Of a stretch of DNA of 64,000 nt, positions 51,873 to 60,789 are shown in pieces. A program made the position numbers and the translations under genes. Each line of letters starts with the position of its first letter. The first letter of the stretch is position 1. The notes under the pieces were generated by a model. It ran no database searches. It had not been told where the DNA came from and saw nothing but the letters and a program-made list of their open reading frames with translations. Origin of the DNA: Lentibacillus siamensis (GTDB lineage Bacteria > Bacillota > Bacilli > Bacillales > Amphibacillaceae); contig NZ_BAAADS010000001.1 of the NCBI RefSeq assembly GCF_039522605.1, positions 576,989-640,988 on the forward strand, in the 5' to 3' direction.

Positions 51873-52971
51873 CTAAACATAGTGTATTCCTTCCATTACC
51901 GGTAATGGTACCGGAAATAACCCATCAAAATGACCATTCGCTGCACCGTTGTCCACGTTAAATAATAAATTGATAAACCCTAATTGATTCATCAATACCT
52001 CTGTTAAATTATTTTGTAGGACAATCTTTTGTTCAGACATAGTATAGGCATTTAATTTCTTTGCAAATTCAGGACTTTTATCATTCAGATATGGTCGTAG
52101 TTGATCCAATAACCTATCCGGGCTCACAACATGCACAGTCCCACCATTATAGTCCTTTTGATGGTTATACTCTTTCAATTCCTCCTGCAGTTCTTAACCC
52201 TGCCAAGGAACTGTAATCCGAACTGCGTGTTTGCTCAGTATCTTCCGTAATATAGCGTGAACAACCCGCGCTTCCCCTCCTGTTTCAATAACAAGCATTT
52301 CCTGATTAGTGCTCGTTACACCTGGAAGCGCCACAATTGCATATCCATCAATCCGACCATTACGATCTCCAACAAACAGTACTTGTTTCTTTTTAAATAT
52401 ACTGGCAAATCCGCCGCTCTCTATCAGCTGAGCCCATTCTTGCAGACTGCTTTCAAAATAAACTGTCTTCTCATTTCTAATGCCATCAAGCTGAAAAACA
52501 TCTCCAGCTTCACCCCAACGTATAATTCCATCATAACTAACTTCTGAAACGTCTTGTGGCTCTATTTTATATTTGTTAACTGCACCAAAGTAATAACAGT
52601 CATTCCTTCGATACAATCCGCGGTCTCCGGAAACGAAGATGAGTGAAGCTCCCATCCTATCACTGTACCGGTATACTTCTTTTAATAATGCACTGGAGAT
52701 CCCCCGTCGGCGCCAGTCTTCATGTGTGCAAACTGCCCCAATCGAAACCGTTTTTAAAGCTGCATTTCCAATTTTAATTTTTGATGGAACCGCACCCCAT
52801 AAAGCTTATCAGTTCATTCCCCTCAAAAGCACCAAAAGAAGGGTTCAGGTTTTTTGAAAACACTTGCGGAAAAGCTGTACCCATTGAAATATGCTCCTTA
52901 TCACGAAATGTTTTATCCGCTAGTGTAATGGCCTGTTCAAATTCATTTGGCTTTAGTTGGCGTAGCTGCAT
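51873..52971 (-). pseudogene. GNAT-family acetyltransferase gene broken by a frameshift and a stop codon
   Basis: The intact ancestor would have about 365 residues. The first part (MQLRQLKPNEFEQAITLADK ... ELISFMG) shifts frame at a GGGG run near 52788. Losing one G restores VPSKIKIGNAALKTVSIGAV and then THEDWRRRGISSALLKEV, the acetyl-CoA loop. A second lesion is an in-frame TAA at 52194-52196 after RITVPWQG, and the same frame continues ELQEELKEYNHQKDYNGGTV to a final stop at 51873. The C-terminal part resembles the SCP2-like end of Eis-type acetyltransferases. Two lesions make sequencing error an unlikely full explanation. Confidence 0.8.
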
Positions 52972-53132
52972 TTTATTTATTCCCCCTCTTGAAATTCCCC
53001 CAAAACATTCTTGTTTTTTTGAATTTCTTAAACACCTTTTCGGTAATTATAGGGTTGTATGTGCATATACCTATGTTTTGCTCACTGGATTCGGTTAATT
53101 CACCAGATGTAACTTTTCGGTGTGAACATTAC

Positions 53133-53954
53133 TCAGGATAATGTCGAATTCGCCATCATAATCAAACTACGAATCAATCGATAGCTCTCTATTATATCAT
53201 TACTTGTAAAATTCACCGCCAGTGGTGTTAGTCTCTCCACCACTGGTGAAATTTCGGCAGCATCCGCCAATCCTGTGTTTAAAAATTCCACTTGTACAGT
53301 CAGTGGAGTGTCAATTACAAATGGTGACATACTATCCTTTGTAGACAAAGCGGCTGCTGATTTCTCCCTTATAATAGACCGTGCTTTTATTGGGTGAAGA
53401 TTTTGAGCACTAGTTCGATTTATTGTCTTTTTGACAACCGCTCGTTGAATGTTTGGCACGTATGTAACTGCTTCATTGGCAAGCAGATCGCACCCCGAAA
53501 CAAATACTACCGGTACACCGTAATAACCCGCAACAAGGGCATTTATACCGAATTCCCCATATTCAACTCCATTGATGAGTATAGACTTAATGGTGCGACC
53601 ACTAAATGTGTGATTCAAAATACCATTCGCACCCATCCTGGTATGATAACCCACGAAAAAAGCTGCATCAAACGTCTCATCGATCCCTTCCATCATTGCC
53701 AGCTTTTTAGGGGAACCAAGTATTAGTTCAGCCTCCGAAAATAAATGATCCTGTAGAATGTTTCGCATTGTTCCATGCGAATCATTAACTACTATTTCCC
53801 GAGCCCCTTCCTGCAGTGCACCTTCGATGCATGCATTCACTTCACATGTCATCAATTTCCTTGCCAATTCATGTTCCTTGCCTTCTCTGGCTGTATGTTC
53901 CCTATCGACAACGCCTGAAACCCCTTCAATATCTGCAGAAATGAATACCTTCAT
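53133..53954 (-). CDS. M55-family D-aminopeptidase (DppA-like)
   Basis: This 273-residue zinc peptidase starts with ATG at 53954 (GGGGGGG upstream). The metal motif MKVFISADIEGVSGVV contains Asp8 and Glu10. VVNDSHGTMRNIL lies near 75 and FVGYHTRMGANGILNHTFSG near 105. B. subtilis DppA releases D-Ala from peptides such as D-Ala-D-Ala and is encoded with a dipeptide importer, as here. It follows asparaginase II after 72 nt in the sigma-54 opp operon. Confidence 0.9.
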   Translation of the reverse strand: MKVFISADIEGVSGVVDREHTAREGKEHELARKLMTCEVNACIEGALQEGAREIVVNDSHGTMRNILQDHLFSEAELILGSPKKLAMMEGIDETFDAAFFVGYHTRMGANGILNHTFSGRTIKSILINGVEYGEFGINALVAGYYGVPVVFVSGCDLLANEAVTYVPNIQRAVVKKTINRTSAQNLHPIKARSIIREKSAAALSTKDSMSPFVIDTPLTVQVEFLNTGLADAAEISPVVERLTPLAVNFTSNDIIESYRLIRSLIMMANSTLS

Positions 53955-54026
53955 TAATAATTTCCCCCCCTTTGAAATAAAAGAACGTAACACTGCACAA
54001 TCTTTAAGGAACAAGCTATATAATTA

Positions 54027-55055
54027 TCAATTTGCATACTCCCTATTTTGCAATTGAAATTCAGCTGTAATCTTTCCAACCGCATTTCCCGCCATGTTCT
54101 TAACAGTAGGTTCAGTATACGATTTGAGCTTAGATTTAGTCTCCTCATCTCCAATCTTCAATTCTTCTAATACTTTCATTGCGGCCACACTAGCTGCTCT
54201 CCCATTTCCATCCTCTACCTTTATCGCAATACCCAATCCTGAATCAACCAGCCCTATGCATTGGACACCTTCAGCCCCAGCTTTAGCTACGATTCCACCA
54301 TCAAATGCATTCATTAAATCTGTATCAAAACGATTCGTACCGGCAACCATTTCCGGGTATTCCATCATTGAATTCCTTATAGTTCTAAGAGATTCACTAT
54401 AGGTTTGGTCTATCATTCTTCCAGGTTGGGATAAACAAGCAAAACCTTTGGCTATTTTTTTTAGTGGCAGTTGATGAACCGGTACACCACAACCATCAAC
54501 ACCAATGCCTATAGCCTTTTTATTAAAATCACAAATAGTTGAAATTACATTTAAAATCCGTTGTTGATGCGGATGATCCAATTCCCTATAGGTACCAGTT
54601 TCCTCATTCAAATAAGTACAAGTTGCTAGCATCCCCGTGTGCTTCCCGGAGCAGTTACTATATACTGGTGTTAATTCTTTACCATCGCGAATCAATTTTT
54701 TATAGCTTTCAATATCCCTGGGAATATGAGTTCCACATTGTAATGAGTTTTCACCCTCCCCTACTTTTTCCAGCAACGATAAAATTCTGGAACGATGAAT
54801 CGGCTCTCCATTATGCGAAGAACAAAACAAGGCAATATCTGCCGCATCAAATAAAAAATTTTTAGCTGCTCCTGTCTCTAGGATTGGAACTGCTTGAAAT
54901 GGCTTCATAGAAGATCTTGCAAATGTTGGACGATTAGGGTCTCCATATGAAAACAGAACTTCCCCATCGCTATTTACCACAGCTACATCAACGTCATGTA
55001 CACTCTCTAAATAACCTCCACGATAAACATGGATTGGGCTTTGTTGTTCACTCAT
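54027..55055 (-). CDS. Asparaginase II family protein
   Basis: The protein has about 342 residues from the ATG at 55055, which has TGAGGTG upstream. It belongs to the asparaginase II (Rhizobium etli AnsA-like) family, which is unrelated to E. coli type I/II enzymes. Landmarks are RSSMKPFQAVPILETGAA near 47, FCSSHNGEPIHRSR near 80, YSNCSGKHTGMLATC near 133 and GVDGCGVPVHQLPL near 185. It should deaminate asparagine in the cytoplasm. It follows oppF by 27 nt, which places asparagine or isoasparagine among the products of the imported peptides. Confidence 0.88.
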   Translation of the reverse strand: MSEQQSPIHVYRGGYLESVHDVDVAVVNSDGEVLFSYGDPNRPTFARSSMKPFQAVPILETGAAKNFLFDAADIALFCSSHNGEPIHRSRILSLLEKVGEGENSLQCGTHIPRDIESYKKLIRDGKELTPVYSNCSGKHTGMLATCTYLNEETGTYRELDHPHQQRILNVISTICDFNKKAIGIGVDGCGVPVHQLPLKKIAKGFACLSQPGRMIDQTYSESLRTIRNSMMEYPEMVAGTNRFDTDLMNAFDGGIVAKAGAEGVQCIGLVDSGLGIAIKVEDGNGRAASVAAMKVLEELKIGDEETKSKLKSYTEPTVKNMAGNAVGKITAEFQLQNREYAN

Positions 55056-55082
55056 TTCTATCACCTCAGATATATAATTTTT

Positions 55083-56048
55083 CTATTCATATAGATGGCA
55101 TGCCACCAGTTGACCATCTGCCACCTCTCTTAACTCAGGCTTTTCCGTCTTGCATTTTTCCATTGCATATGGACACCTTGTATGGAACCGACATCCATTT
55201 GGAGGATTTGCAGGGCTTGGGATATCTCCTTTAAGAATTATGCGATCCCTTTTAACAGTAGGATCAGGAATTGGTATAGATGATAATAAAGCTTGTGTAT
55301 ACGGATGCTTGGGATGGTCATATATAATATCTTTATCAGCTAATTCAACTATTTCTCCCAGATACATAACGCCAAGCCGGTCACTGATATGCTCCATCAC
55401 ACTTAAATCATGTGATATAAATAAGTAGGTCAGTCCAAGATCCTCTTGGAGATCCTGTAAAAGATTAAGTATTTGTGATTGTATTGACACATCCAAAGCG
55501 GATACTGGTTCATCCGCAATAATAAGCTTTGGGTTTAATGCAAGTGCCCGTGCTACTCCAATCCGTTGTCTTTGTCCACCACTGAATTCATGAGGATACC
55601 GATCCGCATAACTTGTGTTCAACCCTACTATATCCAGTAATTCATTCACCCTTTTTTCAATAGAAACCTTATCATATTTATGGATAATTAATGGTTCAGA
55701 TATTAATTCTTTTACTTTCATCCTGGGATTTAAAGACGCATATGGATCCTGAAAAACCATTTGAAAGTTTTTCCGAACACTTCTTAATTGTGTATCGTTT
55801 AAACCACTTATTTCCTGTCCATCAAAGTATATACTACCGCTTGATGGGGGTAGTAAATTCATTACAACACGTCCTGTGGTTGATTTTCCACATCCGCTTT
55901 CACCCACCAAGCCAAAGGTTTCTCCCTCTGCAATGGTAAAAGAAACACCATTAACTGCCTGTATGGCGGCTTTATCTTTGTCCAAAAGCCCCTTTTTAAC
56001 AGGGAAATGCTTTTTTAGATTTCTAACTTCAACTAAAGGCTTTCCCAT
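55083..56048 (-). CDS. oppF: Oligopeptide ABC transporter ATPase, OppF type
   Basis: The protein has 321 residues from the ATG at 56048 (GGAGGGGG upstream), which overlaps the end of oppD by 20 nt; longer readings run into oppD. Walker A is GLVGESGCGKSTTGR, the signature is FSGGQRQRIGVARAL and Walker B is LIIADEPVSALD. The C-terminal cysteine motif GCRFHTRCPYAMEKC is typical of OppD/OppF. It energises import of peptides with OppD. Confidence 0.92.
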   Translation of the reverse strand: MGKPLVEVRNLKKHFPVKKGLLDKDKAAIQAVNGVSFTIAEGETFGLVGESGCGKSTTGRVVMNLLPPSSGSIYFDGQEISGLNDTQLRSVRKNFQMVFQDPYASLNPRMKVKELISEPLIIHKYDKVSIEKRVNELLDIVGLNTSYADRYPHEFSGGQRQRIGVARALALNPKLIIADEPVSALDVSIQSQILNLLQDLQEDLGLTYLFISHDLSVMEHISDRLGVMYLGEIVELADKDIIYDHPKHPYTQALLSSIPIPDPTVKRDRIILKGDIPSPANPPNGCRFHTRCPYAMEKCKTEKPELREVADGQLVACHLYE

Positions 56049-57042
56049 GCTCCCCCTCCTTAATCTCCGGTCTTTCCTGATATAACCAACATCGACACGA
56101 ATGTTCTTCATCGAGCATTTCCAATTCCGGGTCCTTGGAATGACAGATATCCATAACATGAGCACATCGCGGGGCAAACTTACAACCCCTTGGCATATTG
56201 CTTGGATCAGGTACATTTCCTGGGATTGAATCCAATCGTTTAGTTCCTTGACGAAGTTTTGGAACTGATTGAATTAGACCTTTTGTATATGGGTGCTTCG
56301 GATTTGCAAATAATTCATAAACATCCGCTTCTTCAACCACCTTCCCTGCATACATAACTACAACCCTGGAGCACATTTCAGCTACAACTCCAAGATCATG
56401 TGTAATTAACAAAATAGAGGTGTTTTCTTCTTTTTGCAGTTCATTCATAAGCTCAAGTATTTGAGCTTGAATGGTTACATCCAAAGCCGTAGTAGGCTCA
56501 TCAGCAATTAGGAATTTAGGGGTACATGACATAGCCATTGCAATCATAACCCGTTGCCTCATTCCACCGGAGAGCTGATGTGGGTATTCATAAATCACTT
56601 CATTTGCACGCGGAATCCCCACTAGATTAAGCATATTTATGGTATGTTCTCGAGCCTTTTTTTTATTATATTTAAGATGTAGAAGGACGGCTTCTTGAAT
56701 TTGTTCACCAATCTTTTTAACTGGATTAAGTGAAGTCATGGGTTCCTGAAAAATCATAGCCATATCATTGCCTCTCATCCTTCTCATTTGTTTTTCACTG
56801 AAGTTTAATAATTCTTTCCCGTCAAATCTGACGGAACCTTCCATTATTTTTCCGGAAGTATCACGAAGAAGCTGCATGATAGACAGGGAAGTTACACTTT
56901 TACCACTTCCTGATTCACCCACAATACCTAGGGTTTCTCCTTTACGAACGTGAAAGTCCACACCATCAACTGCAGCAACCTTTCCCTTATCTCCCAAAAA
57001 GTGAGTCTTTAATCCACTGACTTCCAATATGTTTTCATCCAT
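56029..57042 (-). CDS. oppD: Oligopeptide ABC transporter ATPase, OppD type
   Basis: The protein has 337 residues from the ATG at 57042 with GAGGGGAG upstream. Walker A is GIVGESGSGKSVTS, the signature is LSGGMRQRVMIAMAM and Walker B is FLIADEPTTALD. The C-terminus has GCKFAPRCAHVMDIC. It pairs with OppF. It lies 20 nt after the OppC-type permease gene. Confidence 0.92.
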   Translation of the reverse strand: MDENILEVSGLKTHFLGDKGKVAAVDGVDFHVRKGETLGIVGESGSGKSVTSLSIMQLLRDTSGKIMEGSVRFDGKELLNFSEKQMRRMRGNDMAMIFQEPMTSLNPVKKIGEQIQEAVLLHLKYNKKKAREHTINMLNLVGIPRANEVIYEYPHQLSGGMRQRVMIAMAMSCTPKFLIADEPTTALDVTIQAQILELMNELQKEENTSILLITHDLGVVAEMCSRVVVMYAGKVVEEADVYELFANPKHPYTKGLIQSVPKLRQGTKRLDSIPGNVPDPSNMPRGCKFAPRCAHVMDICHSKDPELEMLDEEHSCRCWLYQERPEIKEGEHGKAFS

Positions 57043-57061
57043 CAGAAACACTCCCCTCTTT

Positions 57062-57964
57062 TTAATTTTTAATCTTAGGATCCAAAGCATCTCTCAATCC
57101 ATCGCCAAGTAAATTAAAAGCAAGAACTGTTAGAAAAATTGCTAACCCAGGAAAGAAAGTTATATGTGGATGTGTACTAATATAATCTCTGCCCATGCTC
57201 AGCATTGCCCCCCATTCTGGGGTAGGCGGCTTTGCACCTAAACCAAGAAATCCAAGACTTGCAGCAACCAAAATTGCATTTCCTATCCTCATTGTGAAAT
57301 AAACAATGATGCTTGAAACGGTTTCGGGAAAAATATGTTTCCAAATCATCCTTTTGTTCGTAGCCCCAATAGACCTGGCAGCTTCCACAAAAACCGATCC
57401 TTTTGCAGACAAAGTTCCACTCCGCACAATTCTTGCAAATGTAGGCACTGTAAAAATAGCAATTGCAATTACCACGTTCGTAAGCCCAGGTCCCAAAATT
57501 GCAATAATTCCGATGGCAAGCAACATTCCCGGAAAAGAAAATAATACATCACAGCCTCGCATGATCAAACTATCTAACCATCTCCCGTAATAACCACTGA
57601 TCAATCCAAGGATAGATCCAATAGCTGCCCCCAGGAACACAGAACTGATACTGATAAGCAAAGAAATTCTGGATCCTACAATAATTCGGCTGAAAATATC
57701 TCTGCCATACGCATCTGTCCCGGCTAGATGAGCAGCAGAAGGTCCTTTAAGGATACTACCATAATCAGGTTCCGCAGGCCCATAAGGCGCAAGATACGGA
57801 CCAATAATCGCTACGATTAACAACATTACGATAAATAACCCTGAAACCACGGCAGTCTTTTGTTTTCGAAACTTCCTCCAAAAATCTAACCAAAGTGTTG
57901 TTTTTCTTTTCTCTACTACATCATTATTGTATTCTGATTGTGCAGTCAATTTTGTTTCAGACAT
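57062..57964 (-). CDS. Oligopeptide ABC transporter permease, OppC/DppC type
   Basis: The 300-residue permease starts at ATG 57964 (CGGAGGGG upstream). It has the basic N-terminal FWRKFRKQKTAVVSGLFIV, the GTDAYGRDIFSRIIVGSRISL motif near 95 and the permease loop EAARSIGATNKRMIWKHIFPE. It forms the membrane pore with the OppB-type partner, whose gene ends 16 nt upstream. Confidence 0.9.
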   Translation of the reverse strand: MSETKLTAQSEYNNDVVEKRKTTLWLDFWRKFRKQKTAVVSGLFIVMLLIVAIIGPYLAPYGPAEPDYGSILKGPSAAHLAGTDAYGRDIFSRIIVGSRISLLISISSVFLGAAIGSILGLISGYYGRWLDSLIMRGCDVLFSFPGMLLAIGIIAILGPGLTNVVIAIAIFTVPTFARIVRSGTLSAKGSVFVEAARSIGATNKRMIWKHIFPETVSSIIVYFTMRIGNAILVAASLGFLGLGAKPPTPEWGAMLSMGRDYISTHPHITFFPGLAIFLTVLAFNLLGDGLRDALDPKIKN

Positions 57965-57980
57965 TTTACTTCCCCTCCGG

Positions 57981-58904
57981 CTAATCAAGATTAATTCTCG
58001 GGTTGAGGACACCATATAACAGATCAACAACCAGGTTAATTAACATAAACTCTAAAGCAAATAATAGAAGTTCAGCCTGTATCACCGGATAATCCCTGAA
58101 CGAAATGGAATCGATAAGCAAGCTTCCTAGTCCCGGCCAACTAAACACGACTTCAACAACGATGGAACCACCTAATAAAAATCCGAATTGAAGACCACTC
58201 ATTGTAACGATTGGAACCATTGCATTTCTTAAAGCATGTCCCCAGACCACTTTGTTTTCAGATAACCCTTTTGCACGTCCTGTTCTGACAAAATCATCCT
58301 TTAATGTGTCCATTAATGAAGAACGTGTAAATCGGGCTATAACAGCAGCCACTGTAGTCCCCAACGTTATAGAAGGAAGTATGTAACTTTGCCATGAGTC
58401 ATTCCCACCCACTGGCAGCCAACCCAATTGTACCGAGAACAATTGAATGAGAAGTAAACCGAGCCAAAAGGAGGGCATAGATATACCAGATACAGCCCCG
58501 AACATTCCTGAGAAATCCTGCCATTTATTTCGATTTGTCGCTGAAACAACTCCGATTAACAGCCCAACAACCAACGACCATGCCATGCTAGAAATGGTCA
58601 ACCAGAAAGTCGGCATAAACCTTGATGCAATCACCTCAGAGACAGGTCTCCCTGTTTTTAATGAAGTACCAAAATCCCCCTGAAACAAACCTTTCATATA
58701 CGAAACATATTGTTTCCAAATCGGTTCATTTAGACCAAGTTCTTCGGCTACTAATTGAACCTCCTTAAACGTTGCCTGTTTACCGGCAACAAGTCGGGCA
58801 GGATTTCCCGGTATAAAATGTACGAATAGAAAAACGAGGATTGAAATTACAAGTAAAATCGGAATTAGCTCAACAATCCTTTTAGAAATATATCGAAATA
58901 ACAA
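57981..58904 (-). CDS. Oligopeptide ABC transporter permease, OppB/DppB/GsiC type
   Basis: This 307-residue permease begins MLFRYISKRIVELIPILLVI and continues with the conserved FVHFIPGNPARLVAG. It contains RTGRAKGLSENKVVWGHALRNAMVPI near 225 and FSWPGLGSLLIDSI near 260. It is the first permease after the binding protein and is separated from it by a hairpin. Confidence 0.9.
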   Translation of the reverse strand: MLFRYISKRIVELIPILLVISILVFLFVHFIPGNPARLVAGKQATFKEVQLVAEELGLNEPIWKQYVSYMKGLFQGDFGTSLKTGRPVSEVIASRFMPTFWLTISSMAWSLVVGLLIGVVSATNRNKWQDFSGMFGAVSGISMPSFWLGLLLIQLFSVQLGWLPVGGNDSWQSYILPSITLGTTVAAVIARFTRSSLMDTLKDDFVRTGRAKGLSENKVVWGHALRNAMVPIVTMSGLQFGFLLGGSIVVEVVFSWPGLGSLLIDSISFRDYPVIQAELLLFALEFMLINLVVDLLYGVLNPRINLD

Positions 58905-58928
58905 ATGATCCCCTCCCTTTTTAAGAAG

Positions 58929-58959
58929 TTGGGGGCTTAAAAACTCAACAGCCCCCCAA
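58929..58959 (-). terminator. Attenuator or stabilising hairpin between binding protein and permease genes
   Basis: On the minus strand TTGGGGGGCT pairs with AGCCCCCAA around a loop of about 12 nt. The T-run after it is poor. It probably protects the binding-protein mRNA or partly stops transcription. Confidence 0.6.
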
Positions 58960-58967
58960 AAATCAGT

Positions 58968-60560
58968 TTATTTAACAATTTTTGCATCATGAGTACTTAA
59001 AGACCCATCAGGTAACAAATAAACACCTTCTAAATAATTTTTCTTACCGCTAATCGTATAATCAACCGTCAGGAAAGCCCATGGCGCATCATTCCAAATT
59101 AATTTTTGTATTTCTGCGTAAAGCTTTTCCCTTTCGTCGGGCTTAGCTGTAAGAAGGGCATCATTAATCAATTTAGTTACTTTGTCATTTGAATAATAAG
59201 CTGTATTATATGATTTTGGCGGGAATGCTTCTTTGCCACCTAATAGAGGACGAATTCCCCAATCCGCATCACCAGTAGATGGTGACCAACCACCATAATA
59301 CATTTCAAGTTCGGTTTCCTTTGGCTTTGTGGACCAAATCTTTTCCGACATTGTTCCGGTTTCCATAGGAACGATTTCAACATCAACACCTATTTTTGCT
59401 AACTGTTGTTGAATAAATTGCATCCCTTTCATAGATGTGGAATTGTTTCCTCCCCACAAAGTAGTTTTAAAACCATCTGGATATCCAGCTTCTTTTAATA
59501 GTTGCTTAGCTTTTTCAAGATTGTACTCATATACTTTTTGTTGCGAATAAAATGATGTCTTAGGAGCAATTACAGAATCCAGTGGTTTCCCGAAACCTCT
59601 TTTAACTACTTTAATGAATGCTTCTTTGTCAATACCATAGTTTATTGCTTTACGTACCTTTACATTGTTAAATGGTTCTTTCATACTGTTCATAGCCATA
59701 TATCGTACAACTATAGAAGGCTCAGCCTTTACCTCAATTCCATTCTTACCATCAATTTGCTTGGCTTGTTCTGGCGGAACAGGGAAAATAAAGTCTGCTT
59801 CACCTGTTTTTAGCTTTGCAACCCTTGATCCATTTTCAGGGGTAGGTTCGAATGTTAGTTTATCAATTTTCGGATAACCATCCTGCCAATATTGATCATA
59901 CTTTACAACCGTTAAATGATCCCCGGGAACCCATTCTTTAAATTTATATGGACCCGTACCAACTGGATTTCTAGACACTTCTTTTCCATACTTTTCAAGG
60001 GCTTTCGGGCTAATAATTCTGCCCGCTGGATGAGCCAGGTTATTTATGAATGCTCCGAAAGGTTTTTTTAGTTTTACTTTCACAGTATATTCATCAACAA
60101 CTTCTGTACTTTTCACCATCGCGAACAAACTGTGACGTTTTAAATTATTGTCCGGATTGGCTAGACGGTCAATATTAACCTTTACTGCTTTAGCGTTAAA
60201 TGAGGCACCATCATGGAATGTAATCCCCTTTTTCAATTGGAAGGTGTACACTAGCCCATTATCACTAATTTTATAATCCTTTGCTAAAACAGGGACAACT
60301 TCCATCCCTTTACTGAATCCGAATAAACCTTGAAACATGGTTCTTTGCACCGAACCAGACAATGTGTCATTTGTATCGTGCGGATCCATGCTAATAAGAT
60401 TCGCGTCCACAGCAATAGTCAAATCGTTGCCTTCTTTTGTAGCAGTCCCTTGAGTCGAGTCTTTACCTTTTGTTTCAGAGCTGTTTGAACAACCACTGAA
60501 CAATACAAGCAAGATAATCAGGCTTGCTGCAAAGATAAAAACTTTTCTTCTGTTAAACAT
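58968..60560 (-). CDS. Peptide ABC transporter substrate-binding lipoprotein
   Basis: This 530-residue family 5 binding protein starts at ATG 60560 with AAGGAGGAG upstream. The signal peptide is KVFIFAASLIILLVLFSGC with the lipobox cysteine. DLTIAVDANLISMDPHDTND and GLVYTFQLKKGITFHDGASF are typical of the oligopeptide/dipeptide/glutathione group, and GTGPYKFKEWVPGDHLTV lies near 200. It is the first gene behind a sigma-54 promoter. Confidence 0.92.
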   Translation of the reverse strand: MFNRRKVFIFAASLIILLVLFSGCSNSSETKGKDSTQGTATKEGNDLTIAVDANLISMDPHDTNDTLSGSVQRTMFQGLFGFSKGMEVVPVLAKDYKISDNGLVYTFQLKKGITFHDGASFNAKAVKVNIDRLANPDNNLKRHSLFAMVKSTEVVDEYTVKVKLKKPFGAFINNLAHPAGRIISPKALEKYGKEVSRNPVGTGPYKFKEWVPGDHLTVVKYDQYWQDGYPKIDKLTFEPTPENGSRVAKLKTGEADFIFPVPPEQAKQIDGKNGIEVKAEPSIVVRYMAMNSMKEPFNNVKVRKAINYGIDKEAFIKVVKRGFGKPLDSVIAPKTSFYSQQKVYEYNLEKAKQLLKEAGYPDGFKTTLWGGNNSTSMKGMQFIQQQLAKIGVDVEIVPMETGTMSEKIWSTKPKETELEMYYGGWSPSTGDADWGIRPLLGGKEAFPPKSYNTAYYSNDKVTKLINDALLTAKPDEREKLYAEIQKLIWNDAPWAFLTVDYTISGKKNYLEGVYLLPDGSLSTHDAKIVK

Positions 60561-60607
60561 CAAACTCCTCCTTATAAATTGGTTAATTCTACTTCTACTT
60601 ATTTCTT

Positions 60608-60624
60608 AGCAAATTTCATGCCAA
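60608..60624 (-). promoter_or_regulatory. Sigma-54 (-24/-12) promoter of the opp operon
   Basis: The minus strand reads TTGGCATGAAATTTGCT with GG and GC at the required spacing. It differs at one base from the iadA promoter at 45592. The start point would be near 60596, about 36 nt before the binding-protein ATG. Confidence 0.88.
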
Positions 60625-60730
60625 TCAATAGAAGTGTAACAATTCCGCAACAATTCAATAAATTATGATTACAGCCATCAACATTTGGTGAACCATTTAT
60701 CAATTAATAACAAAAATTGGATAACCATAT

Positions 60731-60769
60731 AAACAAAAAAACAGAAACATTGCTAAATGCCCCTGTTTT
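60731..60769 (-). terminator. Terminator after the second sigma-54 activator gene
   Basis: On the minus strand AAAACAG (60763-60769) pairs with CTGTTTT (60738-60744), the stem extends through G-U pairs, and a T-rich run follows. It separates the activator gene from the sigma-54 promoter. Confidence 0.65.
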
Positions 60770-60789
60770 CTTTAACCTTTGTTAATTTT

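Noticed and set aside
56049..56216. Upstream extension of OppF
   Set aside because: It overlaps oppD for 168 nt in another frame, and the ATG at 56048 has a strong ribosome binding site.
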